The notes under the pieces: model-generated
Databases searched by the model: none
The model's input: the letters and a program-made list of their open reading frames with translations, nothing else
Told to the model about the DNA's origin: nothing
Shown here: positions 47,642-57,045 of the stretch, piece after piece
How positions within the stretch are numbered: the first letter of the stretch is position 1
Layout: each line of letters opens with the position of its first letter
Assembly: GCF_002845275.2 (NCBI RefSeq)
Contig: NZ_CP088149.1
Coordinates: forward strand, 3,716,501-3,780,500
Source of the DNA: Pseudomonas sp. S06B 330
Lineage (GTDB): Bacteria > Pseudomonadota > Gammaproteobacteria > Pseudomonadales > Pseudomonadaceae
DNA length: 64,000 nt
Direction: 5' to 3'
Program-made: the position numbers and the translations under genes

Positions 47642-49840
47642 GTGAACGTCATCCGTCGCCTGTTACGGCACCCCATTTCGCGCCTTATCGCCCTGACCGG
47701 GCTGGTGCTGTTCATCCCTGTGTGCCTGCGCGTAGCGCTGGGGTGGTCGAACCCGCTCGGCTTTCTCTCCGACCTTGGGATTGCAAGCCTGCTGATCGTG
47801 CTCTTGCATAAACGTCCCTGGTGGCAATCACTGCCTGTTTTGCTGGCATGGGGCCTGATGACGCTGGCTACCGTCGAACTGGTCAGCGCAGTGGGCAGAC
47901 TGCCAACGATTGCCGACCTGCACTACTTGGTTGACCCTCAGTTTCTGGAAAACTCCACTGGTGGCGGGTTCGCACAACCCTGGCTTGCCGTCACCTTGCT
48001 GCTCGGGCTGGTGATTTGGCTGGTAAGCCAGTGGATGGGACGGTCCACACCTGCACCTGGCTTGCCGCGAAGCGCATGGGCAGCGCCGCTGCTGCTCTTG
48101 ATAACCCATTGGGGCATTCAACACCTGCAGCCTTCTGAGGCAGACCAGTGGGACGTATACAACCTACCCCATCAACTGCTGGCCGCGAGCGTTGGCGATG
48201 TGCAAATGCGCACAGAAGAATGGCTCGAGGGTGACACGGAAGAAGCCCCACCCGACATGGCTGGGCTCACCCAACTGGATCTTGATGGCCAGAAACTACT
48301 GGCGACACCGGGAAGCGCACGCAACGTGTTGATCATTGCCCTCGAAGGTATCCCAGGTGCCTATGTGGGGGTCAACCGCCAGGCTTTGCACAGCAGCTAT
48401 CAAGAAAACCTCATGCCCAACCTCAGCCGCTGGGCTGAACGCGGCATGAACACGCCAGACTATGTACTGCATAGCCACCAAACCATTCGTGGCCTGTATG
48501 CCATGCTCTGCGGCGATTACGACAAGCTCGACAACGGCACGCCCAAAGGCGTCGAGATGCTGACCCAAAACGAACGCAACCAGGCCTGCCTGCCTGCCCA
48601 GTTACGCAAAAACGGGTTCTCGACACACTACCTGCAGGGTGCTGGTCTGCGCTTTATGGCCAAAGACAAAATCATGCCGCACATCGGCTTCGATACCACC
48701 CTCGGGCTGGAATGGTTCACCAATAAAAACTATCTGGAGTTCCCTTGGGGCAAAGATGACAAAGCGTTTTTTGAAGGCGCTTTGGACTACGTCGGCCAGT
48801 TGAAAAAACAGAAGCAGCCCTGGATGCTGACCCTACTCACCGTTGGTACTCACCAACCTTACTCGGCCCCGGACGATTACCTGCAACGCTATGAAACCCC
48901 CAAGCAGGCGGCCGTTGCTTATCTGGATGATGCTCTTGGTGAATTTCTCAACGGACTGGAACGTAATGGCACCTTGAAAGACACCTTGGTGGTCATCACC
49001 TCGGATGAGTCCCACGGCATTGATGGCGTGCGCTTGGCCTCCTCCTGGGGCTTCAACCTGACGCTTTCCCCCGAACAAAGTCAGTTACCCCATGTGAAGT
49101 CCGGCGTTTACGGGCATGTCGACTTGAGCACTTCGATACTCGACTATTTCGGCTTGCCTGTCCCCTCCGCGTTGAGCGGTCGCTCGCTATTTCGCGACTA
49201 TCAAACAGGCCGCGAAATCATGTCGTACACCAACGGCAAGCTTCGTTATCACAATGGCCGTGGCACCTTGACGGAGTGTGACTTCCAACAGCGCTGCCGG
49301 AATTACGCGAGCGAGGGGTTCATCTCCGAACAGGTCACCTTGACGGAGCGGTACCGTGGCAAACGTGCTCGACAGACCTTGGCAAAAGCTACAGCGCTGA
49401 ATCATTCGTTGCTTCGCACGCCACTGAATCAGCATTACCAGTTCGGCAGCCCGGCGATCATCCCGCTGCAAGCGCAGATCAAGGATGACTGGGCCGACAA
49501 CCTTATCGGTGCCCAGTACCTGGAAATGCCCAAAGGCTCCCATACTCGGGTGCGCATGACCGTACGCTCAGTAGATCCACAACAGAAAGCCTACATCCTG
49601 CTCAAGGCCAAGGAGCTGGAGCAGGATGTACCGTTGGGCCTGCCGGAAGAAATGGTAGTGACAGCTGATCAGCCGCTGCAGATGGATTTCAGTTTTGATA
49701 ACCCAGAGCCGCGCAAGGCCTTCTCTTTCCACCTACTGGGCTATGGGCTCGGCGCTGTTGAGGTCAGTGATTTCAGTGTGATCACTGAGGAAGCAGGGCA
49801 ATCAGAAAGCGTGGGCGAATTGCCCGAAGGTAGTAGTTGA
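47642..49840 (+). CDS. LTA-synthase-type sulfatase (phosphoglycerol/phosphoethanolamine transferase-like)
   Basis: 732 residues from GTG at 47642 (AAGGA spaced 5 bases); an ATG at 47624 in the same frame has only a weak site. Several N-terminal membrane helices (to about residue 165) are followed by a periplasmic sulfatase-fold domain. The metal/nucleophile region reads VLIIALEGIPGAYVG, with HSHQTIRGLYAMLCGDY carrying the catalytic-type Thr, and the distal metal site is VVITSDESHG. A jelly-roll-like C-terminal region of about 170 residues is extra. Such enzymes add phosphoglycerol or phosphoethanolamine to periplasmic glucans or lipids; the acceptor is unknown. Confidence 0.85.
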   Translation: MNVIRRLLRHPISRLIALTGLVLFIPVCLRVALGWSNPLGFLSDLGIASLLIVLLHKRPWWQSLPVLLAWGLMTLATVELVSAVGRLPTIADLHYLVDPQFLENSTGGGFAQPWLAVTLLLGLVIWLVSQWMGRSTPAPGLPRSAWAAPLLLLITHWGIQHLQPSEADQWDVYNLPHQLLAASVGDVQMRTEEWLEGDTEEAPPDMAGLTQLDLDGQKLLATPGSARNVLIIALEGIPGAYVGVNRQALHSSYQENLMPNLSRWAERGMNTPDYVLHSHQTIRGLYAMLCGDYDKLDNGTPKGVEMLTQNERNQACLPAQLRKNGFSTHYLQGAGLRFMAKDKIMPHIGFDTTLGLEWFTNKNYLEFPWGKDDKAFFEGALDYVGQLKKQKQPWMLTLLTVGTHQPYSAPDDYLQRYETPKQAAVAYLDDALGEFLNGLERNGTLKDTLVVITSDESHGIDGVRLASSWGFNLTLSPEQSQLPHVKSGVYGHVDLSTSILDYFGLPVPSALSGRSLFRDYQTGREIMSYTNGKLRYHNGRGTLTECDFQQRCRNYASEGFISEQVTLTERYRGKRARQTLAKATALNHSLLRTPLNQHYQFGSPAIIPLQAQIKDDWADNLIGAQYLEMPKGSHTRVRMTVRSVDPQQKAYILLKAKELEQDVPLGLPEEMVVTADQPLQMDFSFDNPEPRKAFSFHLLGYGLGAVEVSDFSVITEEAGQSESVGELPEGSS

Positions 49841-49916
49841 TTTTCCAGGATCGAACGAATCTAGATCGAAAAAACCTTAACAATCATAGCCTTGAAACCA
49901 CCTCTTAGGGATTGAG

Positions 49917-49948
49917 CGCTCGGACAGTTGTCTCGTTTTGTCCGAGCG
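49917..49948. other. 10-bp perfect inverted repeat ahead of the sigma factor gene
   Basis: CGCTCGGACA and TGTCCGAGCG flank a 12-base loop. It is not followed by a T-run, so a simple terminator is unlikely; a regulatory site or mRNA fold in the leader of the fecI-like gene is possible. Confidence 0.5.
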
Positions 49949-50087
49949 AAACATTAATAGCAATACTTCTTATTTACATATCACTGGCAAGTATTTAAGC
50001 TTTCCTGCGCGACTAGCCCGGTCGTATTACAGAGCAGCCGATCGTGCCGATTGCCCACGCCTTCCCGCCAATCCTCGGAGCCCGTCG

Positions 50088-50585
50088 TTGAACTGGCAGG
50101 ACATCGACCTGCGCTGGGCGTACAGTGACCTGCTACTCAGCCTCAGTCGCCAGACCCGTTGCGTGCAGCTGGCCTATGACGTGCTGCATGACGCCCTATT
50201 GCGTTTCGCACTGGCCCGGCCCTCCCAGCCGTTGACCCAGCCCAACGCCTACCTCAGGCAGGTCGCACAGTCGGTGTTGATTGACCATTTCCGCCGTAAC
50301 GCCCGCCTGCAGCCACTGCCTGAGTACCATGAAGAAGCCGGCGATACGCATTTCGCCCCGTCCGCCGAGCATTTACTGGACATCCAGCAACGGCTGATCG
50401 CCCTACAACGCATTCTCGACTGCCTACCCCCGCGCTGCCGCGAAGTATTCTGGATGGCGCGCATCGAGGGCTGCACGCAAAACGAGATCGCCCAGCAGTT
50501 GGGGATCAGTCTGAACATGGTCGAACGCCACATGGCCCGTGCCCTGGTCGACCTGCGCAACGCACGCGAATTGCTCCGTTCATGA
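50088..50585 (+). CDS. FecI-type ECF sigma factor
   Basis: 165 residues from TTG at 50088 (GGAG spaced 8 bases). The frame is open upstream to 49938, but that stretch has no sigma-factor similarity. Region 2 covers about residues 15-80 (VQLAYDVLHDALLRF, VLIDHFRRNARL) and region 4 about 105-160 (RCREVFWMARIEGCTQNEIA, LGISLNMVERHM). This is an iron-starvation ECF sigma factor that turns on the receptor gene downstream when FecR is triggered. The stop overlaps fecR by 4 bases (ATGA). Confidence 0.88.
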   Translation: MNWQDIDLRWAYSDLLLSLSRQTRCVQLAYDVLHDALLRFALARPSQPLTQPNAYLRQVAQSVLIDHFRRNARLQPLPEYHEEAGDTHFAPSAEHLLDIQQRLIALQRILDCLPPRCREVFWMARIEGCTQNEIAQQLGISLNMVERHMARALVDLRNARELLRS

Positions 50586-51514
50586 GTACACCCCGCGAAC
50601 AGGCAGCATTGTGGTTTGCGCGCCTGTATAACGCCGCCGCCGACCATCCTGAACGCGCGCAGTTCGAGGCTTGGCTGGCCGCCGACCCACGCCACGCGGC
50701 CGAATACCATGAGTTCGCTGAACTGTGGGGCGACTTCGCCTGCACTCAACGCACCGAAGCGCTGGCCCAGTCCATGGAGCAGAACCGTCAGCGGCAACGT
50801 CGTCGGCTGCTACAGGGCAGCGTGCTGGCGGTGTTGCTCGCGTTAGGTAGCGTGCTCGGCTGGCACGCCCACCGCTACGGCGCACTGGAACTCGATCTAC
50901 AAACCGACATCGGCAAACGGCAGGTGCAACAGTTGCGTGACGGCACCGAACTGATGCTCGATGCTGATACCCACCTGCACGTGCACTATGCCCCCCACTT
51001 GCGCCAGGTTGAACTGCTGCGCGGCGAGGCCATCTTTTCCGTTGCGCGACAGCCCGAACGCCCCTTCGTCATCGACAGTGGTTTGGCACGGATTCGCGTG
51101 CTCGGCACCCGCTTCGTGATCAACCGTCTGCCAGATCGACTGCGGATCAGCGTCGATCATGGCGTGGTGCAGGTCGACAGCCTTGCCAAACCCGGCGAAA
51201 GCCAGGTATTGGAGGCCGGCCAGGTCGCCGAGGTGAGCGCCGACGGGCGCGTGCAACGCCTGCCCCGCGCCGCCAGCGACGCCTTCACCTTTGAGAACGA
51301 CCGCTTGGTATTCGAGCAAGCCGACCTCGCAGAAGTCGCCGCCAGCCTGTCACGTTACCGTCAGACCCCTGTTCGGGCCGCCCCTGGCAAAGGTCCTCGA
51401 ATCAGCGCAGTGGTGCAGCTCAGCGACGTCGAAGGCTTCCTCCAGTCGCTTCCGCGGGTCGTGCCTGTGCGTCTGCATAACGAAGCGGGCACTACCCTCC
51501 TGCAGCCCCGCTAG
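50582..51514 (+). CDS. FecR-type sigma regulator
   Basis: 310 residues. A cytoplasmic N-terminal domain (EQAALWFARLY, FEAWLAADPRHAAEYHEF) binds the sigma factor. One membrane helix lies at about 78-95 (GSVLAVLLALGSVLGW), then a periplasmic FecR domain (LRQVELLRGEAIFSVARQ; RVLGTRFVINRLP) and a C-terminal DUF4974-like part (FEQADLAEVAASLSRYRQTP). It carries the ferri-siderophore signal from the receptor across the inner membrane. Position between fecI-like and receptor genes is standard. Confidence 0.93.
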   Translation: MSTPREQAALWFARLYNAAADHPERAQFEAWLAADPRHAAEYHEFAELWGDFACTQRTEALAQSMEQNRQRQRRRLLQGSVLAVLLALGSVLGWHAHRYGALELDLQTDIGKRQVQQLRDGTELMLDADTHLHVHYAPHLRQVELLRGEAIFSVARQPERPFVIDSGLARIRVLGTRFVINRLPDRLRISVDHGVVQVDSLAKPGESQVLEAGQVAEVSADGRVQRLPRAASDAFTFENDRLVFEQADLAEVAASLSRYRQTPVRAAPGKGPRISAVVQLSDVEGFLQSLPRVVPVRLHNEAGTTLLQPR

Positions 51515-51640
51515 GCCCAAGCATCCAGCAACGGCATTACCGCTCGTCGGCATCGCAAATAATTCGCAATCACAACATCAGGGTAAGCCTCCCTCCGCGC
51601 GTTATTGCTACAGCTATCAAACACAAGAAGGATTATCTGC

Positions 51641-54040
51641 ATGCCGATGCAATCGACCCTGCGTGCCCTCTCGGCCGCGGTGGCCATGACGCTGGCCACA
51701 CACGCCCTGGCCGCGCCCATCGATCTCGACCTGCCAGCACAGCCGCTGGCGACCTCACTGCGTCAGCTCGGCGAAGTGGCTGGCCTGACCATCGCCGTCG
51801 ACAGTAGCCTCGTCCAAGGCCGCCAGGCCCCGGCCGTCAGCGGCCAGCTGGACGTGTACAACGCACTCACACTGCTGCTCGCCGGCAGTGGGCTGAGCTA
51901 TCAGCAGAGCGGCAACACCCTGATCGTCAGTCAGCCCAGCGGGAATGCCCTGGAGCTCGGCGCCACCAGCATCAACGGCTCCGCCCTCGGCGCCACCACC
52001 GAGGGCACCGGCTCCTACACCAGCGGCTCGACCGCCACCGCGACCAAACTACCGCTGTCGATCCGCGAAACACCCCAGGCGGTCAGCGTGATGACCCGCC
52101 AGCGCATGGAAGACCAGAACCTTACTCAGTTGCTCGACGTGATCAAGCAATCACCCGGTTTGAGCGTCAACCAGGGTGGCAACGCCGGTTCGGATTCCAG
52201 CCAGATTTACTCGCGCGGGTTTGAGGTGGAGAACTATCAGGTCGATGGCCTGCAGCGCCTGGATAGCAATTACAAATCCGTGGCTCAGAGCAACGACATG
52301 ATTCTCTACGACCGCGTCGAGATCATCCGCGGTGCCACCGGCCTGACCAATGGCGTGGGCACCCCCGGGGCCACGGTGAACTTGATCCGCAAGCGCCCGA
52401 CCGCCGACTTCCAAAGCAGCGTCTCGGCCGCTACCGGCTCGTGGGACTACCAGCGTAGCGAGTTCGATGCCAGCGGCCCGTTGAACGACAGCGGCACCCT
52501 GCGTGGTCGGGTGGTCGGTGCCTATCAAGACAATGAGTCGTACATCGATCGTTTCAACGAACGCAAGAAGGTGTTCTACGGCATCCTTGAGGCCGACCTG
52601 ACACCCGACACGTTGCTGACTTTCGGCATGGACTCGCAGTCCCACGAGGCCGACGACCATGCCCGCAGCGGTCGGCCTCTGTTCAACAGCGACGGTTCAC
52701 GGGCCAAATGGTCTCGCTCGGATTCGGCGGCCGCCAGTTGGGCCTACTCCGACCGCCACTTCACCACCGCGTTCGCGACCCTTGAGCACAACCTCACCGA
52801 ACGCTGGAAAACCAAGCTGACCCTGAACCGGGACCGCTACGAATATGACGAGGTGCTCGGCTACGCCGCCGGTGGCAACCCCGATCCGGCAACCGGGGCC
52901 GGTGTCAATCTGTGGGCGGGGCGCTGGGCTGCCAAGCCTGTGCAAACGAGCATTGACCTGAACATCGCGGGGAGCTTCGACCTGTGGGGCCTCGAACACG
53001 ATGCCGTGCTGGGCTATACCCGCCAGCACACGGAGTACCGCACCGACGGCTATCCGCTGTGGTGGTTCGATGGCTGGAGCAACGCCATTCCGAACATCTA
53101 CACCTGGAACGGCGACACCCCGGGCAAACCACCGTTGCCAGCTACCAGCCGCATCGACTATCAGGAAGATCAGTCTGCGACCTATGGCAGCACGCGCCTG
53201 CGCCTGAGCAACGATCTGTCGCTCATCCTAGGCGCCCGCGTCAACGACTGGAAGAACACCGTCAAGACCGACTACTACGACCAGACGCCAGACACCGACG
53301 AGCGCCGCCAGGAAACCGGTGTGGTCACGCCATTTGCCGGCGTGGTCTATGACCTCGACCAGCACTGGTCGGTGTATGCCAGCTATACCAGCATCTTCAA
53401 ACCGCAGAGCAACAAGGACATCAGCGGCAAATACATCGACCCGCTTGAAGGTGACGGTTACGAGGTAGGCAGCAAGGCCGCTTTCTTCGATGACCGGCTG
53501 AACCTAGGCTTGGCACTGTACGAAATCAAGCAGGACAACCTGGCAGTCCTCATCCAGCCGAATGTTCCGGTCCCCGGCGGTGGCTTCGCCTACCGCGCCG
53601 AGTCCGGCACCAAGACCCGCGGATTCGAACTGGAAGTCAGCGGGGAACTGGCCCCAGACTGGCAGGCCAGCGCCAGCTTCAGTCGGAACATTGTGCAGAA
53701 CGCCGATGGCAATAAGCTCAACACCAACGTTCCGCAGAACACCTTCAAGCTGTTCAGCACCTATACCCTGCGCAGCATCGGCAACGGCCTGACCCTAGGC
53801 GGCGGAGTGAACTGGCAGAGCCAGATCTACAGTAACAACCAGGGCCCGAACCGCGTGCGCTTCACTCAGGACGACTACGCGGTGGTCGATCTGATGGCAC
53901 GCTATCCGATCACCCGCCAGTTGAGCGCCACCCTCAACGTCAACAACCTGTTCGACGAGGAGTATTACACCAGCACGGCCGGGAGCAGCTACTACGGCAC
54001 CCCGCGCAACACTACGCTCGGCCTGAAGTACGACTTCTAG
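51641..54040 (+). CDS. TonB-dependent siderophore receptor with signalling (STN) domain
   Basis: 799 residues from the ATG at 51641 (AAGGA site). Signal peptide ending near ALAAPID. The STN signalling domain (about 28-100; LATSLRQLGEVAGLTIAV) contacts the FecR protein in the periplasm. The plug starts at TKLPLSIRETPQAVSVMTR and the beta-barrel ends with a terminal Phe (TTLGLKYDF). The architecture is that of FpvA/FoxA-like ferri-siderophore receptors that induce their own synthesis. The siderophore cannot be named. The 126-base gap upstream should hold the ECF promoter; a Fur-like AATAATTCGCAA lies in it. Confidence 0.93.
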   Translation: MPMQSTLRALSAAVAMTLATHALAAPIDLDLPAQPLATSLRQLGEVAGLTIAVDSSLVQGRQAPAVSGQLDVYNALTLLLAGSGLSYQQSGNTLIVSQPSGNALELGATSINGSALGATTEGTGSYTSGSTATATKLPLSIRETPQAVSVMTRQRMEDQNLTQLLDVIKQSPGLSVNQGGNAGSDSSQIYSRGFEVENYQVDGLQRLDSNYKSVAQSNDMILYDRVEIIRGATGLTNGVGTPGATVNLIRKRPTADFQSSVSAATGSWDYQRSEFDASGPLNDSGTLRGRVVGAYQDNESYIDRFNERKKVFYGILEADLTPDTLLTFGMDSQSHEADDHARSGRPLFNSDGSRAKWSRSDSAAASWAYSDRHFTTAFATLEHNLTERWKTKLTLNRDRYEYDEVLGYAAGGNPDPATGAGVNLWAGRWAAKPVQTSIDLNIAGSFDLWGLEHDAVLGYTRQHTEYRTDGYPLWWFDGWSNAIPNIYTWNGDTPGKPPLPATSRIDYQEDQSATYGSTRLRLSNDLSLILGARVNDWKNTVKTDYYDQTPDTDERRQETGVVTPFAGVVYDLDQHWSVYASYTSIFKPQSNKDISGKYIDPLEGDGYEVGSKAAFFDDRLNLGLALYEIKQDNLAVLIQPNVPVPGGGFAYRAESGTKTRGFELEVSGELAPDWQASASFSRNIVQNADGNKLNTNVPQNTFKLFSTYTLRSIGNGLTLGGGVNWQSQIYSNNQGPNRVRFTQDDYAVVDLMARYPITRQLSATLNVNNLFDEEYYTSTAGSSYYGTPRNTTLGLKYDF

Positions 54041-54118
54041 GTCGTCGCGCAGTGGCTGGAGCGCTGTTCCACCCTTGATGATTCACAGCGTCGTCGCGCA
54101 ATCGCAAAGGCTCATCTG

Positions 54119-54156
54119 CGGCGACGCTGGGAAGCTCCAGCGCCGACTTTGTTTTT
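54119..54156 (+). terminator. Terminator after the siderophore receptor
   Basis: CGCTGG - GAAGCT - CCAGCG forms a core stem, extended by CGG/CCG across a 3-base bulge, followed by TTTGTTTTT. It lies about 80 bases past the stop. The rest of 54041-54338 shows no gene. Confidence 0.65.
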
Positions 54157-54338
54157 ACACAATCTCTCAGTTGAACAGCGCTGCTAGACCGTCGAGGTAG
54201 CGCCTTTGGGCAACAACCGACATAGCTGACCATGCTAATCCTAGCCCCTGCTCCCTGCGCGTTTGGCTGCGCTGTTGAGGCAATCACCAACATAGGGCAA
54301 TCTTCCAAACACTCATGGATCAGAAAAGGAGTTCCCGG

Positions 54339-54593
54339 ATGCCATTTCCACCTCACGAGCGGACTGCACTGCTTGCGCTCAAAGGCGTAGGCCCAACCGT
54401 CATTACCCGGCTTGAGCAGATGGGAATCGAATCGCTGGCTGAGCTCGGTAAATCGGATGTCAGCGACATCTTGGCACAAGCATCAGCGGCGTTAGGCTCG
54501 ACCTGCTGGAAGAACAGCCCTCAGGCTCGAGCCGCCATCACTGCAGCCGTCGACCTTGCGAAGATTTCAACTGCAACAGACCCTGCCCGGTAG
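54339..54593 (+). CDS. Small helix-hairpin-helix protein
   Basis: 84 residues from the ATG at 54339 (AAGGAG spaced 8 bases; an upstream ATG at 54315 has none). It contains a helix-hairpin-helix motif LLALKGVGPTVITRLEQMGI of the kind that contacts DNA backbones, then a second helix pair (SLAELGKSDVSDILAQ). Similar short proteins of pseudomonads are uncharacterised; a DNA-binding role is likely. Confidence 0.75.
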   Translation: MPFPPHERTALLALKGVGPTVITRLEQMGIESLAELGKSDVSDILAQASAALGSTCWKNSPQARAAITAAVDLAKISTATDPAR

Positions 54594-54628
54594 GCTCGTT
54601 CACGTGCACAACTGAAAGGCCGACGCTC

Positions 54629-54862
54629 TTAGCGCTGGCCCTCATGCACCGTGACCCTCACGCCTGTAGCCACAATCTCGTACTCCGTCTCGGAAATCTT
54701 TTTCACGTCACCTCCAAATTGCATTTCGAAATGCTTCAGGCCCTCATGTCGCACCATGCCATGTGGCGAGCGCTCAACGGTCTCGTCCTGATAAATGTTA
54801 ATCACGTACTCCAAGTTGTCCGTGCCAACCCCAACTATTTTTCCAACATATTTATCTGCCAT
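54629..54862 (-). CDS. Hypothetical protein (77 aa)
   Basis: ATG at 54862 with AGGAG spaced 7 bases upstream. Soluble, beta-rich sequence (GKIVGVGTDNLEYVINIYQ; EYEIVATGVRVTVHEG) without signal peptide. No family recognised. Confidence 0.65.
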   Translation of the reverse strand: MADKYVGKIVGVGTDNLEYVINIYQDETVERSPHGMVRHEGLKHFEMQFGGDVKKISETEYEIVATGVRVTVHEGQR

Positions 54863-55091
54863 GTCCGAACTCCTGGGTGAAGTCTCAAAGTAGCGGTTAC
54901 CGACAGATCAATCCACTGCATTGAAACGTTCAGCTCACCCTGAGGTGGTCTGTGCATTCTCGGGCCCGGGCATTGAACGAACGGCAGCCAATAAAAACCC
55001 GGCTCAACGGCCGGGCCTTCACATCCAATTGGAGCGCAGTAGCAATCAATGCCATTGCTCACTCAAAAGAGCAGGATCATGGTGCAGTGGG

Positions 55092-55343
55092 CTAACGGTT
55101 ACGCCGCTTGGGGGATGGTGCTCTGTCGTAACTGTATCTCTCTGCGTTTGAGGCGGCGAGGAAAGTAATACGGTTACTTTCCAGAGCCTTTTCATTCACG
55201 TCAGGCGTGTAGCCGAGGTTGTCGTCCTGCTCTTCTGATTGATGCAGTGATTGATGGCCTTTAGCACCTGATGAGAGCGCCTTCTCATCCTGTTTTTCAG
55301 TGCCTTGAGGAAGATTTCCATTTCCATTTTTTTTGCTGGTCAT
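55092..55343 (-). CDS. Hypothetical hydrophilic protein (83 aa)
   Basis: ATG at 55343 with GAGAGG 5 bases upstream. The chain is very polar and rich in Lys, Gln, Glu, Ser and Asn, with a basic end (SPKRRNR); it is probably disordered. No family recognised. The good ribosome site and codon composition are the main support. Confidence 0.5.
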   Translation of the reverse strand: MTSKKNGNGNLPQGTEKQDEKALSSGAKGHQSLHQSEEQDDNLGYTPDVNEKALESNRITFLAASNAERYSYDRAPSPKRRNR

Positions 55344-55717
55344 ACATACCTCTCAATTGCCCAGAGTTTCTGAGCTGCTTGGAGTATGCGCGTCATACCT
55401 TTTAATAAGGCTTATACCGGACCACCGGTGCAATTACTTTTCTCAAACAAAAAATTCAGAACAATGACTGGGTTCATTCGCTTTTCGCCTAAAACGAAAC
55501 TATTACGATGGACAGATCATGCCACCCGCCGCACGGCGCAATGGGCCCCCATCCGAGCCAGAAGCAGGCTGATAAACGATCGAGGCCGCCGCTCATCATC
55601 AGCCACTTTACAGCCTCTACAAGACGACAAATAAGGCAAAATGCCATCACCTGATGTAGGATTCTCCGCCGCTCGTCCCTGGCAGGGATCTGGATGAAAA
55701 CAGCAAAGGAATTTGGG

Positions 55718-56146
55718 ATGTACACCGTTCGACGTCTGACCGCAGCCATACTGATTGCGCTCACCACTGGATGTGCAAATGGGCTCAACTCGGCCCAAGA
55801 AGCGGAACTCGCCAGCTATCGCGCGAGGAATCTTTCGGCAGAAGAAAAGAGCCCTGGGCTTGCAGCAGGCCTGGGCTTTTTACCTGGAGGAGGTTCTTTC
55901 TATGGGCGCGCCTATGGCTACGGTGCAGTGAATCTCCTGCTCTGGCCAATCTCTATCTTTTGGGACCCGGTAAGCGGGTATAGCGCAGCAGAAAGCTTGA
56001 ACTATCAAGCCAGCAAAGCGCATGTCAGCCGCCTCAAAAGACGCGAGCTCGATACACTTGATGATAGGCTGGCCATGGATGAAATCGACATCAAGCTGTA
56101 CACGCTTGAAAAGCGCAAGGTTGAAGATAAGTACTCATACCATTAA
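55718..56146 (+). CDS. Lipoprotein of unknown function
   Basis: 142 residues from the ATG at 55718 (AAAGGA spaced 7-8 bases); an in-frame ATG at 55694 is less likely because the signal peptide begins at the second start. Lipobox ALTTGC. The mature protein has a Gly-rich hydrophobic middle (GLAAGLGFLPGGGSFYGRAY, then GAVNLLLWPISIFWDP) that may be a membrane-inserted hairpin, followed by a helical charged end. A terminator follows. Confidence 0.75.
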   Translation: MYTVRRLTAAILIALTTGCANGLNSAQEAELASYRARNLSAEEKSPGLAAGLGFLPGGGSFYGRAYGYGAVNLLLWPISIFWDPVSGYSAAESLNYQASKAHVSRLKRRELDTLDDRLAMDEIDIKLYTLEKRKVEDKYSYH

Positions 56147-56173
56147 GCGTTGATACTTTGCTTCGCTTGAATG

Positions 56174-56198
56174 AGCCCGCCGTTGAGCGGGCTTTTTT
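56174..56198 (+). terminator. Terminator after the 55718 lipoprotein gene
   Basis: AGCCCGC - CGTTGA - GCGGGCT, a 7-bp stem, followed by six T. It lies 28 bases after the stop. Confidence 0.9.
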
Positions 56199-56321
56199 GT
56201 GGTCGACCAGAACGGTGCAGCTTCTTTTTCCCCTCGATACCTAGAGCCGCATGACATCGACTGCGACAGCAAGAACACGTATTACTTCAAGGTCCGCCGG
56301 GCCTGACTTTCTGGCGGCATC

Positions 56322-56735
56322 TCATCGCCCGCTTCGCTGACGAACTTGCGAGCGCCAGATCCTACGCTGTATCCAGCGGCAGATGATGTACTGCAGAGCG
56401 ATCCAGCAAAGCAAAAATCCGAGTCTGCTATCCGGGTTATTTCCAGGGAGTTCATAGGCAAGAACAGCGCCCAGGAACATCAGACTCACCTGGAACAATG
56501 CACTGATCATCAGATCGACGAAACGATTAAGCCTGCACCAATGGTCGGGGATGAGATCCAGCGGCAGAGCGGCCATGGAAAGAATACCTAAAGGTATCGA
56601 GAACGCGATCAGTAAGGGCTTTGGGTACAGCACGAGACCGACAATCCATAACGTGAGCACACCGAGTCCGAAAATGCGAACATGCGTCAGTGTAATTCGC
56701 GCACGAAACTGCTCTAGTTTGCTTCGCAAGGCCAT
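56322..56735 (-). CDS. Hypothetical membrane protein (137 aa)
   Basis: From the ATG at 56735 (GGGAG site). Three to four hydrophobic helices (IFGLGVLTLWIVGLVLYPKP, LIAFSIPLGILSMAALPLDL, LMISALFQVSLMFLGAVLAY, LGFLLCWIALQYIIC) and a basic C-terminus. No family recognised. The frame is open upstream but overlaps the integrase remnant on the other strand. Confidence 0.65.
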   Translation of the reverse strand: MALRSKLEQFRARITLTHVRIFGLGVLTLWIVGLVLYPKPLLIAFSIPLGILSMAALPLDLIPDHWCRLNRFVDLMISALFQVSLMFLGAVLAYELPGNNPDSRLGFLLCWIALQYIICRWIQRRIWRSQVRQRSGR

Positions 56736-56757
56736 TACCACGCTCCCTGTTTGGTAA

Positions 56758-56895
56758 GCGGCGAAGCATATCACCCAGCTCAACGAATCACGCGGCTCCG
56801 GTGAGGACGCCAGGATGCTTCTCGGGCACGCCAAAGGTGACATCACGGAGCTTGTTTACCGGCGGATCGGAGCGGCAGGCAAGCCGGCCCCATAA
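56758..56895 (+). pseudogene. C-terminal remnant of a tyrosine-recombinase integrase
   Basis: 45 codons between an in-frame stop and TAA at 56893. The segment GEDARMLLGHAKGDITELVY keeps the LGH motif and the downstream Tyr of the integrase C-terminus; the box I arginine and the rest are missing. It marks one edge of the prophage remnants that follow. Confidence 0.6.
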
Positions 56896-56984
56896 CGATA
56901 GTTTTAGGACGCGTCCGAAAATCTATCGCCTTTGAGTTGTTCCCAGCCGTGTTCCCAAGGCCCTCTTTTTCGGCCTCCAGAAAC

Positions 56985-57012
56985 GCAAAAAACCCTGACT
57001 AACCAGGGCTTT
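56985..57012 (-). terminator. Minus-strand terminator beside the tRNA-like sequence
   Basis: On the minus strand CCCTG - GTTAGT - CAGGG is followed by six T. It stands just downstream of the tRNA-3'-end-like sequence, the usual place for a tRNA terminator. Confidence 0.65.
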
Positions 57013-57017
57013 GAAGA

Positions 57018-57045
57018 TGGCGGAAGCGTAGAAATTCTAACTCTA
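57018..57045 (-). other. tRNA 3'-end-like sequence, possible attachment site
   Basis: Read on the minus strand it gives a 5-bp stem (TAGAG/TTCTA) around the 7-base loop TTAGAAT, one base off a normal T-loop, then CGCTTCC, G and CCA. No matching 5' acceptor strand GGAAGCG is found in the following 100 bases, so this is not a full tRNA. Integrases of this type often target tRNA 3' ends. Confidence 0.4.

Noticed and set aside
55386..55634. Plus-strand frame of 82 codons
   Set aside because: No ribosome site, unusual basic composition and no pattern; probably random.
56200..56310. A plus-strand frame ending DIDCDSKNTYYFKVRRA before TGA, possible gene tail
   Set aside because: It begins inside a terminator hairpin, has no start and no recognised family; chance cannot be excluded.
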